Of a DNA stretch of 64,000 bases, positions 1 to 9,950 are shown in pieces (positions within the stretch are counted from its first letter, which is position 1; each line of letters opens with the position of its first letter). Position numbers and translations under genes: made by a program. The notes below the pieces were generated by a model, which made no database searches, was not told the origin of the DNA, and saw only the letters and a program-made list of their open reading frames with translations. Location of the stretch: NCBI GenBank assembly GCA_951812665.1, contig CATOST010000039.1, forward strand, positions 1 through 64,000. The letters run 5' to 3'. This stretch comes from an uncultured Acidobacteriota bacterium (GTDB lineage Bacteria; Acidobacteriota; UBA6911; RPQK01; JAJDTT01).

Positions 1-1131
1 CTGCGCGAGTGCCGCTGGGAACCGAGCCTCGAATTCAAGATTCCCGAGGACTGGACCAGCGGAGTCTATCTGGGGAAGCTCACCACGCTCCCGGCGGGAA
101 GTGCGCCCTACTGGCAGAGTTATGTGATCTTCATCGTCCGCGACCGGCGGCCGGCGCACCTTCTCTTCCAGTGCTCGGACAACACTTGGCAGGCCTACAA
201 CCGCTGGCCCGACGACTACTCACTCTACACCCACCCCGAGGGCGCCCATCATCCCGGCGTGGCGGCCAGCTTCGACCGGCCCTACGCCAAGTTTTCCATG
301 TTCGCCGATTTCCCCCTGTCGGTGGGGACGGGAGAGTTCCTGCTCTGGGAGTATCCCCTCTGCTATTGGCTGGAACGGGAGGGGCTGGACGTCACCTACT
401 GCAGCAACGCCGACGTGCTGGAGCCGTCGTTCGTAACCCGCTGCCGGGCCTTCGTCAGCGTCGGACACGACGAGTACTGGGACCTGGCCCAGTACCGGAC
501 CATCGAGACCGCCATCGGAGAGGGGCTCAACGTCCTCTGGCTCAGCGCCAACGAGTCTACATGGTCAGTCCCTTCACTCCCTCCTCGACCGGCGTCCCCA
601 ACCGGATCATCACCCGGCTCCACAGCTACGGCCCCTTGCGTCCCGAAGAGATCGAGAGATATTCGGAGATTCTGGGTCCCTTCAAGGGGGCTGGCCCCGA
701 CGAGCGGAACATCATCGGCGCCCGCACCGTGGTCCCCTTCAATGGATCCGGCGACTGGATCTGCACGGCTCCCGATCACTGGATCTTCGAGGGGACCGGC
801 ATGGCGAAGGGGGACTTCATTCCGGGTCTGGTGGGCTGGGAGTTTCACGGCGATCCCGACTTGGAGCGGGAGGGCCTGGAGGTCGTGGCCCAGGGGACCG
901 TCTGGACCCACGGAGTGACTCCGGGCGAGTGGGCCGCCACCATCTTCCCCGGTCCCAAGGGGAACTTCGTCTTCAATGCTTCCACCATCTTCTGGGCGCA
1001 GGGTCTGGACTCTCCGCCGGGGCACACGGTGCCTTGGACTCACTTCACCCGGCCCCTCGGCCCCGATCCGAGGGTGCAGCGCATCACCCGAAACCTCATC
1101 GACCGGGCCGCCGCGCCGCGCCCCCCTCTGA
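1..1131 (+). pseudogene. DMFA-like (N,N-dimethylformamidase large-subunit C-terminal domain) protein, left-truncated and frameshifted
   Basis: The reading frame is already open at base 1 and encodes IPEDWTSGVYLGKL, followed by FQCSDNTWQAYNRW and VSVGHDEYW, all typical of the DMFA2 C-terminal-like domain. The frame breaks near base 557: upstream it reads ...LWLSANES, and downstream the homologous continuation YMVSPFTPSSTGVPNRI lies in another frame, as expected from one missing base. The second frame then runs without a stop into the next gene. A TGA at 1129-1131, just after a run of six C (1121-1126), would end the gene if that run also carries an indel. Substrate unknown; the family includes amidase-like proteins. 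It is a real pseudogene or a sequencing artefact. Confidence 0.7.
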
Positions 1132-1148
1132 GGGACCGACCTATCGCC

Positions 1149-2051
1149 ATGAGCCTGACCTTGCTGGTGCTGGCTGCCGGAATGGGCAGCCGCTACGGAG
1201 GCCTCAAGCAGATCGACCCGGTGGGACCCAGCGGGGAGACGCTGCTGGACTACTCCGTCTACGACGCCGTCCGCGCCGGTTTCGGCCGCGTGGTCTTCGT
1301 CGTGCGCGCGGACATGGAGTCGGATTTCCGGGACGCAGTGGGGAGGAGGATCGAGCGGCAGGTGCCGGTGGAATACTGCCGGCAGGAGTTGGAAATGGTT
1401 CCGGAATGGTTCTCCATTCCGCCGGAGCGCCGCAAGCCCTGGGGCACGGGTCATGCCGTGCTGGCGGCCCGGAACGCCATCGCCGGGAACTTCGCCGCCG
1501 TCAACGCCGACGACTTCTACGGGTCCGGCTCCCACCGGAAGCTGGCGGGCCACCTCCAAGAGGCAGCGGACGGCCGCCGGGGCGACTACGGCATGGTGGG
1601 ATTCCGTTTGCGCGATACGCTGTCAGATCATGGCACCGTAGCCCGGGGGGTCTGCCGCAGCCATGAGGGTTTCATGGAACAGGTGGTGGAGCTCACCCGT
1701 ATCGCGAAGAGCGGTCGGGGGGCTTTCCATACCGATCCGGATGGACTGGTCCACACGCTCTCGGGAGACGAACTGGTCTCCATGAACATGTGGGGGTTCA
1801 CCCCCAGCATTTTCGGCCATCTGGAACGGGCTTTCGCCCGATTCCTGGAAGAACGGGGCGGGGAAGAGGGGGCCGAGTTCATGATCCCCACCCTGGTCAA
1901 CGACCTGGTCGCCGCCGGCCGGACGAGGGTCCGGGTGCTCCGGTCCTCCGATTCCTGGTTCGGGGTCACCTACCGCGAGGACCGGGACCGGGTCACGAGT
2001 CAGATTCGGGAACTGGTGCGCCGTGGATCCTATCCGATCCCTCTCTGGTGA
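1149..2051 (+). CDS. Sugar-phosphate nucleotidyltransferase family protein
   Basis: A 300-aa cytoplasmic NTP-transferase-fold protein. The N-terminus has the nucleotide-binding signature LAAGMGSRYGG (residues 8-18), with GTGHAVL near residue 100 and the metal-binding NADD near 119. These motifs are shared with glucose-1-phosphate uridylyl/thymidylyl transferases, so the likely reaction is NTP plus sugar-1-phosphate to NDP-sugar; the substrate cannot be told from sequence. ATG 1149 is chosen because homology begins exactly there, although the same frame is open upstream through the frameshifted gene. No strong ribosome binding site is visible. Neighbouring carbohydrate-related genes fit a role in sugar metabolism. 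Confidence 0.85.
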   Translation: MSLTLLVLAAGMGSRYGGLKQIDPVGPSGETLLDYSVYDAVRAGFGRVVFVVRADMESDFRDAVGRRIERQVPVEYCRQELEMVPEWFSIPPERRKPWGTGHAVLAARNAIAGNFAAVNADDFYGSGSHRKLAGHLQEAADGRRGDYGMVGFRLRDTLSDHGTVARGVCRSHEGFMEQVVELTRIAKSGRGAFHTDPDGLVHTLSGDELVSMNMWGFTPSIFGHLERAFARFLEERGGEEGAEFMIPTLVNDLVAAGRTRVRVLRSSDSWFGVTYREDRDRVTSQIRELVRRGSYPIPLW

Positions 2052-2082
2052 GTTTTGTCTATCTATAGAAAAATACGAGTCA

Positions 2083-2106
2083 GTATTTACTATTTATAGT
2101 AAATAC
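2083..2106. repeat. AT-rich perfect inverted repeat in the intergenic gap
   Basis: GTATTTACT (2083-2091) and AGTAAATAC (2098-2106) are perfect reverse complements separated by six bases. The patch stands out from GC-rich surroundings, about 32 bases after the nucleotidyltransferase stop and 120 before the DUF1501 gene. It could be a regulator operator or a weak terminator stem; there is no T-tract. Confidence 0.5.
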
Positions 2107-2163
2107 ATGTCCCATTGCGGGGATGCAGCGGGTGACGATGCCACGGCAAGGCCGGAACGGCGC

Positions 2164-2193
2164 TTGACAGGGATTCGGCTTCAGGGGTACCTT
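2164..2193 (+). promoter_or_regulatory. Possible sigma-70 promoter for the DUF1501 gene
   Basis: A perfect TTGACA lies at 2164-2169, followed after 18 bases by the poor -10 candidate TACCTT at 2188-2193. It is 31 bases upstream of the DUF1501 start. The -35 is convincing and the -10 is not, so this is tentative. Confidence 0.3.
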
Positions 2194-2224
2194 TCAATCA
2201 TATATCTACCCCGGCGGTGATCCC

Positions 2225-3700
2225 ATGAACTTACCTGAAAGTCTCCAGATTCCGGGACCGAATTCCATTTCCCGGCGGCAACTTCTGGCCCGGTCCGGAC
2301 TCGGTTTCGGCAGCATCGCCCTGGCCGGGCTGCTGGATTCCGAGAACCTGCTAGGGGTTCCGGCGCTCGACACCCCCCGGCCCTACATGGACCTCAAGCC
2401 GCGGGAAGGCCACTTTCCAGGTCCGGCCAAGGCGGTGATCCAACTGGTGCAGAACGGGGGGCCCAGCCAGATGGATCTCTTCGACCCCAAGCCCGAGCTC
2501 ACCAGGAGAGCCGGCCAGCCCCATCCCGACGGCGTCGAGATCCACCAGCCCAACAACCTGAACATCCTCATGCCCTGCCCCTACGAGTTCAAGCAGCACG
2601 GGCAGTCGGGCATGGAGATCTCGGAGGTGTTGCCTCACCTGAGCGGCTTGGCGGACGAGCTTTGCATGATCCGGTCCATGTACTCGGTTCACAACAACCA
2701 TCCCGAGGGGCTCAACAATCTCCTGACTTCCCAAATTTTTCCGGGCCGTCCGGTGATGGGCTCCTGGATCAGTTACGCGCTGGGAACCGAGAATCAGAAC
2801 CTTCCCGCCTACGTCGTGCTCCGGGCCCCGGAGGGGTACAGCGTGAGCGGAAAGATCCTCTGGTCCAGCGGCTGGCTCCCGGCCCTCTACCAGGGCGTCG
2901 AGTTCAGCTCCATCGGAACCCCCGTGCATCACCTTCAGCAGGACGTCCCGCTGCCGCCGGGAGTGCAACGGCAGAGCCTCGACCTGCTGGCCCGTCTCAA
3001 CCAACGGCATCTCGTCGATCACCCGGAGACGTCGGAGTTGGAAGCTCGAATCCAGAACTACGAGTTGGCGGCGCGGATGCAGTTGGCGGCGGCCGACGTT
3101 CTGGATCTTTCCCAGGAGTCTGAGGCCACCCGGAAGATGTACGGCCTGGACGACCCCATGACCGCCCCGTACGCGACCCGCTGCCTCATGGCCCGGCGTT
3201 TGGTGGAGTCGGGAGTCCGGTTCGTGCAGGTCTTCTCGGGCAAGGGTCAGCCCTGGGACAGCCACAGCAAGCTCAAGACCAACCTGGCCAAGATCTGCGC
3301 CCAGACGGACCAGCCGACGGCCGCCCTGATCAAGGACCTGAAGAGCCGGGGTCTGCTCCAGAGCACTATCATCATGTGGGCCGGCGAGTTCGGGCGGCTT
3401 CCCACCACGCAGAACTCGGACGGGCGGGACCACAACCGGAACGCCTTCACCATCCTGTTCGCCGGAGGGGGCTTCAAGCCCGGCCTGACCTACGGCGCCA
3501 CCGACGAGTTCGCCTACAAGGCGGTGGAGAACCGGGTCAGCTGCCCCGACATGCAGGCCACGTTGTATCGCCTGTTGGGGATCGACCATTCCCGGCTGAC
3601 CTACCGCCACGGCGGCCGCGAGGAGACGCCCACCAACCTGGCCATCACCGGCGCCAAGGTGGTGAACGACCTCATCGAGCACCCCCTTCCCGGAGCCTGA
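2225..3700 (+). CDS. DUF1501 family protein with Tat signal
   Basis: A 491-aa predicted exported protein. The twin-arginine motif SRRQLL (Arg17-Arg18) followed by a hydrophobic segment to about residue 38 indicates Tat export of a folded protein. The DUF1501 blocks NGGPSQMDLFDPKP (near residue 78) and WAGEFGRLP with DHNRNAF (near 380-400) are intact. DUF1501 proteins resemble the alkaline-phosphatase/sulfatase fold, but their activity is not established. The next gene starts five bases after the stop and is a PSD1-type cytochrome protein, the partner normally found beside DUF1501 genes, so the two are probably co-transcribed and act outside the cytoplasmic membrane. Confidence 0.92.
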   Translation: MNLPESLQIPGPNSISRRQLLARSGLGFGSIALAGLLDSENLLGVPALDTPRPYMDLKPREGHFPGPAKAVIQLVQNGGPSQMDLFDPKPELTRRAGQPHPDGVEIHQPNNLNILMPCPYEFKQHGQSGMEISEVLPHLSGLADELCMIRSMYSVHNNHPEGLNNLLTSQIFPGRPVMGSWISYALGTENQNLPAYVVLRAPEGYSVSGKILWSSGWLPALYQGVEFSSIGTPVHHLQQDVPLPPGVQRQSLDLLARLNQRHLVDHPETSELEARIQNYELAARMQLAAADVLDLSQESEATRKMYGLDDPMTAPYATRCLMARRLVESGVRFVQVFSGKGQPWDSHSKLKTNLAKICAQTDQPTAALIKDLKSRGLLQSTIIMWAGEFGRLPTTQNSDGRDHNRNAFTILFAGGGFKPGLTYGATDEFAYKAVENRVSCPDMQATLYRLLGIDHSRLTYRHGGREETPTNLAITGAKVVNDLIEHPLPGA

Positions 3701-3705
3701 CCTCC

Positions 3706-6625
3706 ATGAGATCCAGAATGGGATTGCTGGGGGCGTTGCCGCTGCTCTTGTCCACCGTGCTGGCCGCCGCTCCAGGGCCCACTTTCGAAAAGGACGTGCT
3801 CCCCATCTTCACGGCCCACTGCTTCGCCTGCCACGGGGGCACCTCCATGATCGGCCTGGATCTGCGCACGGCCCAGTCGATTTTCAAGGGATCTCACAAC
3901 GGTCCGGTGTTGTTGGCGGGCGACTCCGCGGAGAGTCTGCTCTACCAGAAGGTCTCGGCGCGGCAGATGCCGCCCAAGGCGTTCAACCTGGACCTGTCCG
4001 AAGCCCAGATCGACACCATAAAGGACTGGATCGAGGCGGGAGCGCCTCACGAGAAGGTTCAGCCCCTCCTCACTGCGGATCAGGTGGAGCGGTTCAACCA
4101 CCAGGCGCTGCCCATCTTCGAAGCCAAGTGCCTTGCCTGTCACGGCCAGGAACCCGCTCCGGGAGGCCTGGATCTGAGGACGCTGGAGGCCACCCTCAAG
4201 GGAAGCGAGAACGGGCCTGTCGTAGTGGAGGGGGCTTCCGAGCTGAGCATCCTGATCCGCATGGTTTCGAGCGGGAGCATGCCGCCGCCAGGAGTCGGAT
4301 CCCCCCTCACCGAACAGGACATCGACAGTCTGCGAGCCTGGATCGATTCGTCCCGCTTCGGACCCGATCTCATCACCGAAGAGCGGGAGACCTTCAGTCT
4401 CGCGGAAGCGCCTCCCATCACCGAGGAGGATCGGAGTTTCTGGGCTTTCCGCAAGCCGGAGGCGGCTCCGGTGCCTGAAGTCCGGGACCAGGGCCGGGTG
4501 CGGACTCCCATCGACGCCTTCGTCCTGGCCAAACTGGAGGTCAAGGGTCTGGGCCTCTCCCCCGAGGAATCGCGGCCGACACTGATGCGCCGCGCCTACT
4601 TCGATCTCACCGGTCTGCCTCCTACGCCGGAGGAGATGGAGAAGTTTCTGTCGGACCCCCGGCCGGATGCCTACGAGCTACTGGTGAACCGGCTCCTGGA
4701 GTCTCCCCATTACGGAGAGCGCTGGGGCCGCCACTGGCTGGACCTGATGGGTTACACCGACATCACCGGATTCGACAACGATCTTCACACCACGAGCCTC
4801 TTCGAGGGGATGTGGCGGTACCGGGACTGGGTGGTCGAGGCCCTCAATCAAGACAAGCCGTATGACCGTTTCCTGACCGAACAGCTAGCCGGCGACGAGC
4901 TGGTCGACTGGCGTTCGGTCCAGGAATACACGCCGGAGACGGTACGGCTTCTGACCGCCACCGGCTTCATGCGCAGCAGCATGGACCGGACCGACTCGGA
5001 TATCGTCAATCTGCCGGGCGAGAGATACTCGGTCATTTTCGACCTGGTGGAGCGGGTCTCCACCGGAATGCTGGCTCTCACCGTCGGCTGCGCCCGCTGC
5101 CACTCCCACAAGTTCGATCCCATTCCCCAGCGCGACTACTACCGGCTGATGTCGGTCTTCACCCCCGCGTACAACCCCATGCGCTGGAAGCAGCCCAAGG
5201 ACCGCTTCCTTCCGACGTCTCCCGTTCCGACCAGGAGGCCATCGAGGGCCACAATGCCGAGATCGACGCGCCCCAGAAGAAGCTGAAGGAAAAGCTGGCG
5301 GACCTGCGCAAGCCTTACGAGGAAATGCTGCTGGACCAGAAGCTCGAGCAGGTCTCAGATGAGATTCGGTCCGATCTGAAGACCGCATGGCAGACGTCCG
5401 AGGAGGAGCGCGGCGAGGTCCAGAAGTACCTGGCGGAGAAGTTTGCGACTCTGCTGGAGGTGAAACCGGAGGAAGTGGACAAGGCTCTGACCGAGGAACA
5501 CAAAGCGGAAGCGGCAGGTTTCAAGAAAAAGATCGATACCCTCGAGGGGTATCGGCGCAGCTTCAACAAAATCCAGGCCCTGTTCGACGTGGGACCTGCC
5601 CCCGTGACCCGTCTGCTGCAGCGGGGAGACATCGAGTCTCCGGGACCCCGCGTGACGCCCGGTGGCCTGTCGGTCCTGAGCCCGCCCGGTCAGGACACCA
5701 TCCGGAAACCGGAGGAGACTCAAGGAGAAACCAACGGCTACCGCCTGGGCTTGGCCAAGTGGCTGACCAGCCGCGACCATCCCTTGACGGCCCGGGTCAT
5801 GGTCAACCGGGTGTGGCACCACCTGCTGGGTCGGGGGATCGTCGCCACTCCCGGGAACTTCGGCCGCAACGGTTCTCCTCCCACCCACCCGAACTGCTGG
5901 ACTGGCTGGCGGTGGACTTCATGGAGAACGGCTGGTCCCTGAAGCGGTTGATGCGAATGATCGCGACCTCCAGCGTTTATCGGCAAGCCTTGCGCCGGCC
6001 GGACGGAGCGCCCGGCGAGACGGTGGATCCGGAGAACCTCCTCCTTTGGCGCATGAACCTGAAGCGTCTGGAGGCGGAGACCATCCGCGACGCCATCCTG
6101 GCGGCCAGCGGAAGATTGGACCGGAGTCTGGGAGGGACGCCGGCGCTCCTCGAGTTCGACGCTTCGGGCCTGCAGACCGTGGGGGGCGAGGAACCGAACA
6201 CCCGGAACCCGTTTCGCCGCAGCCTCTACATCCTGGCTCGCAGAAACTACCCACTCAATTTTCTGGAGGCCTTCGACTATCCCAAGATCACGGTCAACTG
6301 CACTCGCAGGGTCAACTCGGTGACTCCGATCCAGTCGCTGACCCTCATGAACGATCCGTTCCTGGTGGAGGAGGCCGGCCATCTGGCCCGGAGGGTCCGG
6401 GATCTGGCCGGCGAAAGTCCCGAAGAGAGAGTCTGGATGGCGTACCTTCTGACTTTATCCCGGCAACCCAAACCGGAGGAGATTCAGATCGGCCGGGATC
6501 ATCTCCGGAAGCAGGAGCGCAACTACGTTCTGGCCAACGCCTCCCCGCAGAAGGCGTCCCAGGCGGCGTTGTCCAACCTCTGTCAGACCCTTTTTGCCAC
6601 CAACGAGTTTCTCTATCTGGAATAA
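3706..6625 (+). pseudogene. PSD1 / planctomycete-type cytochrome c domain protein (DUF1549-DUF1553), two frameshifts
   Basis: The gene would encode about 970 aa: a signal peptide (residues 1-22), two CxxCH haem-binding sites (HCFACHG and CLACHG), a DUF1549 region (FVLAKLE...GERWGRHWLDLMGY), a third CARCHSHKFDP motif and a C-terminal DUF1553 region (GNFGRNG, DFMENGWSLKRL). The frame is interrupted near 5210 (after KDRFLP) and near 5890 (within THPELLDWL). Each break is repaired by adding one base; the second looks like CCGGAA reduced to CCGAA. The family is exported, probably binds haem and pairs with DUF1501. As written the protein would end near residue 527. Either a decaying gene or two consensus errors. 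Confidence 0.85.
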
Positions 6626-6706
6626 CGGGTGACCGTCCCGCCCGGCTGATCTTCACCGCCGCCCATCGAGCGGATCGGAGACTCGCCCCGACCGAGTCGA
6701 CAAGTC

Positions 6707-7984
6707 ATGTCCCTGGAACTCCGACAACGGATCTTTGAACAGCTGGACGCGATGTGGCTGATCGATCCCCACACCCACATCGACCCTCACCGGCCCGCTG
6801 CGAAAACGTTGGCCGACATCCTGGGATATCACTACTACACGGAGCTGGCCCATTCCGCCGGCATGCCCAGAGAGCAGATCGAGGACCCCGATATCGGACC
6901 CCGGGAAAAGACGGCGCGGCTGATCGCCCATCTGGGGCCGGTGGAGAATACGGTGCAGTACAGTTGGCTGGTGGAAATGGCCCAGTCGCTGTTGGGCTTC
7001 GACGGCGACCGGATCACGCTCGACAACTGGGAGGGGGTCTACGATGCGTCTGAGAGCCTCATGTCCTCGGAGACCTGGGAACAGGACGTGCTCCGGAGGA
7101 GCCGGCTCCGGCGGGTGTTTTTGACCAGCGATTTCGACGACCTCTTAGAGGGGTTCGACACGCAACTCTACGTCCCCTGCCTCAGGACCGACGAGCTGGT
7201 GTTCGGCCTTGCCGATTCGGCGGTGCGCGGGCGCCTGGAAGGAGCGACGGGGGTCTCCCTACACGCCCCCGCGGACTTGCGCAGCGCCCTGGGTACCCTG
7301 TTCGAGCACTTCACCTCGCGCAACGCCCGGGCCGTGGCCATCTCGCTGCCGCCCGACTTCACGCCGGAGAGGATCTCGGCAGGAGAGGCGGCCAGGGCGC
7401 TGGAAGGCATCCTGAGGGGTAGAGACGACGGCGACTCGCGGCGGGTGTGGTCCCTTTACGTCTTCTGGACCATCGCCGAATTCTGTGCCGAGTTCGGTCT
7501 GCCTTTCGACTTGATGATCGGAGTCAACCGGGGCGTCTACGAAGCGGGCGTCTTTCAGGGCCAGGACCTCTATGACAGCCGCGTCTCCCTGATTCAGTAC
7601 CGCGAACTGTTCAATACCTTTCCCCAGGTGACGTTCCCGGTTTCGGTGCTGGCCAGCGTCACCAATCAGGAGTTGACCAGCTACGCCTGGATCTTTCCCA
7701 ACGTGGTGACCCACGGGCATTGGTGGTACTCCAACGTCCCGGCCTTTCTGGAAGGGGATCTGGCGGCCCGACTGGAGACCGTGCCCGCCACCAAGCAGAT
7801 CGGCTACTACAGCGACATGTACAAGCTGGAGTTCGCGTTGCCCAAGTTCGCCATGTACAAGCGAGCCTTGGCCAAGGTGCTGGGCGAGCGGTTCGTCATC
7901 GATCGGGGCTGGTCGGAGCAAAGGGCCCTGAAGTTGGGGCGCCAAGTGCTGCGGGGCAACGTCGATGCCATCTTCGGGTTCTGA
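6707..7984 (+). CDS. Uronate isomerase-like amidohydrolase-superfamily enzyme
   Basis: A 425-aa protein with the metal-binding DPHTHID motif at residues 20-26 and the C-terminal block GYYSDMYKLEFALPKFAMYKR, both reminiscent of glucuronate/galacturonate isomerase (UxaC), which interconverts hexuronates and ketohexonates in the cytoplasm. The middle is divergent from classical UxaC, so another hexuronate-like substrate is possible. It starts 81 bases after the PSD1 gene, with no obvious terminator between. Gene intact. Confidence 0.75.
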   Translation: MSLELRQRIFEQLDAMWLIDPHTHIDPHRPAAKTLADILGYHYYTELAHSAGMPREQIEDPDIGPREKTARLIAHLGPVENTVQYSWLVEMAQSLLGFDGDRITLDNWEGVYDASESLMSSETWEQDVLRRSRLRRVFLTSDFDDLLEGFDTQLYVPCLRTDELVFGLADSAVRGRLEGATGVSLHAPADLRSALGTLFEHFTSRNARAVAISLPPDFTPERISAGEAARALEGILRGRDDGDSRRVWSLYVFWTIAEFCAEFGLPFDLMIGVNRGVYEAGVFQGQDLYDSRVSLIQYRELFNTFPQVTFPVSVLASVTNQELTSYAWIFPNVVTHGHWWYSNVPAFLEGDLAARLETVPATKQIGYYSDMYKLEFALPKFAMYKRALAKVLGERFVIDRGWSEQRALKLGRQVLRGNVDAIFGF

Positions 7985-8003
7985 GAAAAAGAAGGAGCGC
8001 CAG

Positions 8004-8027
8004 GAGGGGGACATCCCTGTCTCCCTC
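8004..8027. terminator. Hairpin between convergent genes
   Basis: GAGGGGGACA (8004-8013) pairs with TGTCTCCCTC (8018-8027), with a single G-T pair and a four-base loop. It lies in the 74-base gap between two convergent genes, where a bidirectional transcription stop is expected. There is no U-tract on either strand. Confidence 0.45.
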
Positions 8028-8058
8028 TTCCTCCTCGTCGCCGACCCGGAACCCGCGA

Positions 8059-9106
8059 CTAATACCCCGAAATTTCCACCGGTTCGGGTTTAGGGATGTC
8101 CACCTGGGCCAGGTAGATGCTCGTCTTCTCCTCGTGCGAAGAGTAGTAGCTGAGCCAGAGCAGTCCCTCGTGCCACACCATCCCGGCGTAGCTGGTATCC
8201 CCTCCGGAAGGTAGGCGGATCAGCTCGGAGACGGTCCCGGCCTCGGGGTCCAGCGACCAGAGGAGGGTTCTTCTCTCCCCGTCGGGAAGATAGAGCCGTC
8301 CGGAGGCCACCAGCCGCCCGTCGGGGAGGGAGATCAGGTTGGGGCCGCCGATTCGCTGACCCGAATCCTTCCAGTTCCACAGCGTGTAGGGCGGCTCCGA
8401 GACGCCCACCTGGGCCGAGTTGTCGGTCTTTCCGTCCCGCCGCAAGAGGCAGACGGCCGTTCCGTCCTCGCGGAAGACGATGGCCGACTCGTTGGGGTAG
8501 CCGCGGCTGAAGAAGACGTTCACGTGGGTCTCGAACTGGATTCCGTCTTCGGTCTTGTAGAGCCGGGCGAACTCCTCCTGACTGTTGCGATGGCTGTACG
8601 AATCCCTGGTCGTGTAGCCGACCCCGTAGCCCGTTCCCGCAAGCCAGGTCACCCTCCAGAGCCAGAAATCCCGCTCGCCCACCGGCTCCCGGGGAGTCCA
8701 TTCCTTTCCGTCCTCGGAAAAGGAGACCCAGGATTGTATTCCTCCTGATCGCCGCCCAACGACCTCCGCTCCGCGGCCATAAGCATGAGCCTCCCGTCAG
8801 GAGTGCCCACGAGCTTGGATCTCTCAGGTCGCTTCCCGGTTCAGGCGGCATATGGACGGCGGAAGACCAGTTCTCCCCATCGGCGGAAGTGATCACTCGG
8901 ACGGAACCGTCATGGGAGGTGTGGTCTTTAGCTTCGCGGAAGGTGCAATACCACCGGTCCTGGAACCGCACCAGGTCGGTGAAGGCGTTGTGGGGAGCCT
9001 CGTCCCAGATCTTCTGGACCGAAACCAGCTTGGCGCCGGACGGTCCGCACCCCGCCGTCACGGCCAACACCAGCAGCAATCGACAGCAACGGCTCCAACC
9101 TGACAT
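8059..9106 (-). pseudogene. Sialidase/BNR-type beta-propeller lipoprotein, two frameshifts
   Basis: ATG at 9106 follows a GAGGAG ribosome binding site. The protein starts with a lipoprotein signal ending AVTAGC, so it would be lipid-anchored. The start reads KIWDEAPHNAFTDLVRF...WYCTFREA and the end DTSYAGMVWHEGLLWLSYYSSHEEKTSIY, as in sialidase-like exported propellers. Near 8815 (after DLRDP) and again near 8730 (before WVSFSEDGKEW) the frame must gain one base to restore homology; the three pieces together make about 348 aa. Likely role would be glycan binding or hydrolysis at the cell surface. Pseudogene or sequence error. Confidence 0.75.
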
Positions 9107-9173
9107 GTCGTCTCCTCTATCTCGATCCGAATTGATCCAAGACCCTGAGGCCGTATTCGCCCGACAAGAATAA

Positions 9174-9248
9174 TGGAGCCGGCGAAGGGAATTGAACCCC
9201 CAACCTACGCATTACGAATGCGCCGCTCTACCGTTGAGCTACGCCGGC
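9174..9248 (-). tRNA. tRNA-Thr(CGT)
   Basis: On the minus strand the 75 nt fold as a complete cloverleaf: acceptor GCCGGCG/CGCCGGC, D-arm GCTC/GAGC, anticodon stem GCGCA/TGCGT enclosing TTCGTAA (anticodon CGT, reads ACG), and a T-arm with TTCAATT. Discriminator T and an encoded CCA (9174-9176) complete the 3' end. Confidence 0.95.
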
Positions 9249-9269
9249 TCCCAGTGGAGGAAAGGACAC

Positions 9270-9299
9270 ATTATAGGAACAAGTCACCAGTACTGCCAA
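9270..9299 (-). promoter_or_regulatory. Sigma-70 promoter of tRNA-Thr
   Basis: On the minus strand, TTGGCA (9299-9294) and a perfect TATAAT (9275-9270) are separated by 18 bases. Transcription would start about 13 bases before the tRNA 5' end, typical for a tRNA gene. Confidence 0.75.
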
Positions 9300-9357
9300 C
9301 GAGCGTGAGCCGATTTCCGAGCCAAATTCGCATTCCCCTGTGAAAGGAGGTAGCGCG

Positions 9358-9852
9358 ATGTTGAACTTGAGGATGGAATCGTATCGGACCCAGCTCGTGG
9401 CTTTGGTTCTGGTGGGGCTGATCTCACTGCCGTTGCAGGCGCAGGTAATTCCAGGGCGCTGGGAAAAGGTCTCGGCCCTGCAGGTGGCGTCCCCCATAAC
9501 GGTGGAACTGAAGGACGGGGATCGAATCAAGGGTCACTACGAAGACCTTTCCGACACGGACGTCATGCTCGTAACCCACTTCTCCCGGGCGGTGATTCCC
9601 AAAGAGGACATAGAGACGATCACGACTCAACCGGTGGACAACCTGTCCAACGGTACTCTGATCGGAGGCGGGATTGGAGCCGGGATCATGAGTGTATGGA
9701 CCGCCGCCTGGTATGCCAAGTCGTATGAGAGAGCGAATGCGCTGGGCATATTGATGATGGCCGGAATTGGTTTCGGAATCGGGGCGGGGCTTGGCGCTGC
9801 GGGCGATGCCCTCGAGAAGCCCGTGCCCATCGTACTCTACGAAGCTCCCTGA
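9358..9852 (+). CDS. Small exported protein, paralog 1 of 3 (Sm-like strand block plus glycine-zipper segments)
   Basis: Unrecognised 164-aa protein. The start is ATG 9358, seven bases after AAAGGAGG. A signal peptide (cleavage after LQAQ, about residue 29) is followed by VIPGRWEKVSAL, then a beta-rich block PITVELKDGDRIKGHYEDL...AVIPKEDIETI (about residues 46-88) resembling an LSm/Sm-type fold, then two glycine-rich hydrophobic segments (GGGIGAGI and GIGFGIGAGLGAAGDA) and the C-terminal motif IVLYEAP. It is the first of three tandem relatives and shares its leader sequence with the second. Probably periplasmic or membrane-associated; function unknown. Confidence 0.8.
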   Translation: MLNLRMESYRTQLVALVLVGLISLPLQAQVIPGRWEKVSALQVASPITVELKDGDRIKGHYEDLSDTDVMLVTHFSRAVIPKEDIETITTQPVDNLSNGTLIGGGIGAGIMSVWTAAWYAKSYERANALGILMMAGIGFGIGAGLGAAGDALEKPVPIVLYEAP

Positions 9853-9950
9853 CAACCTGGACGAAATCATGGTGCGGCATCGGACCACCTGAGTTGGTGA
9901 GCCAATTCCCGCCGAGAAATCGCATCTCCTGTGAAGAAGGAGGCGTTGTA

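Noticed and set aside
9-2051. One 680-residue fused protein
   Set aside because: The first 180 residues of that frame are meaningless and the DMFA-like domain lies in another frame there; the apparent fusion results from indels.
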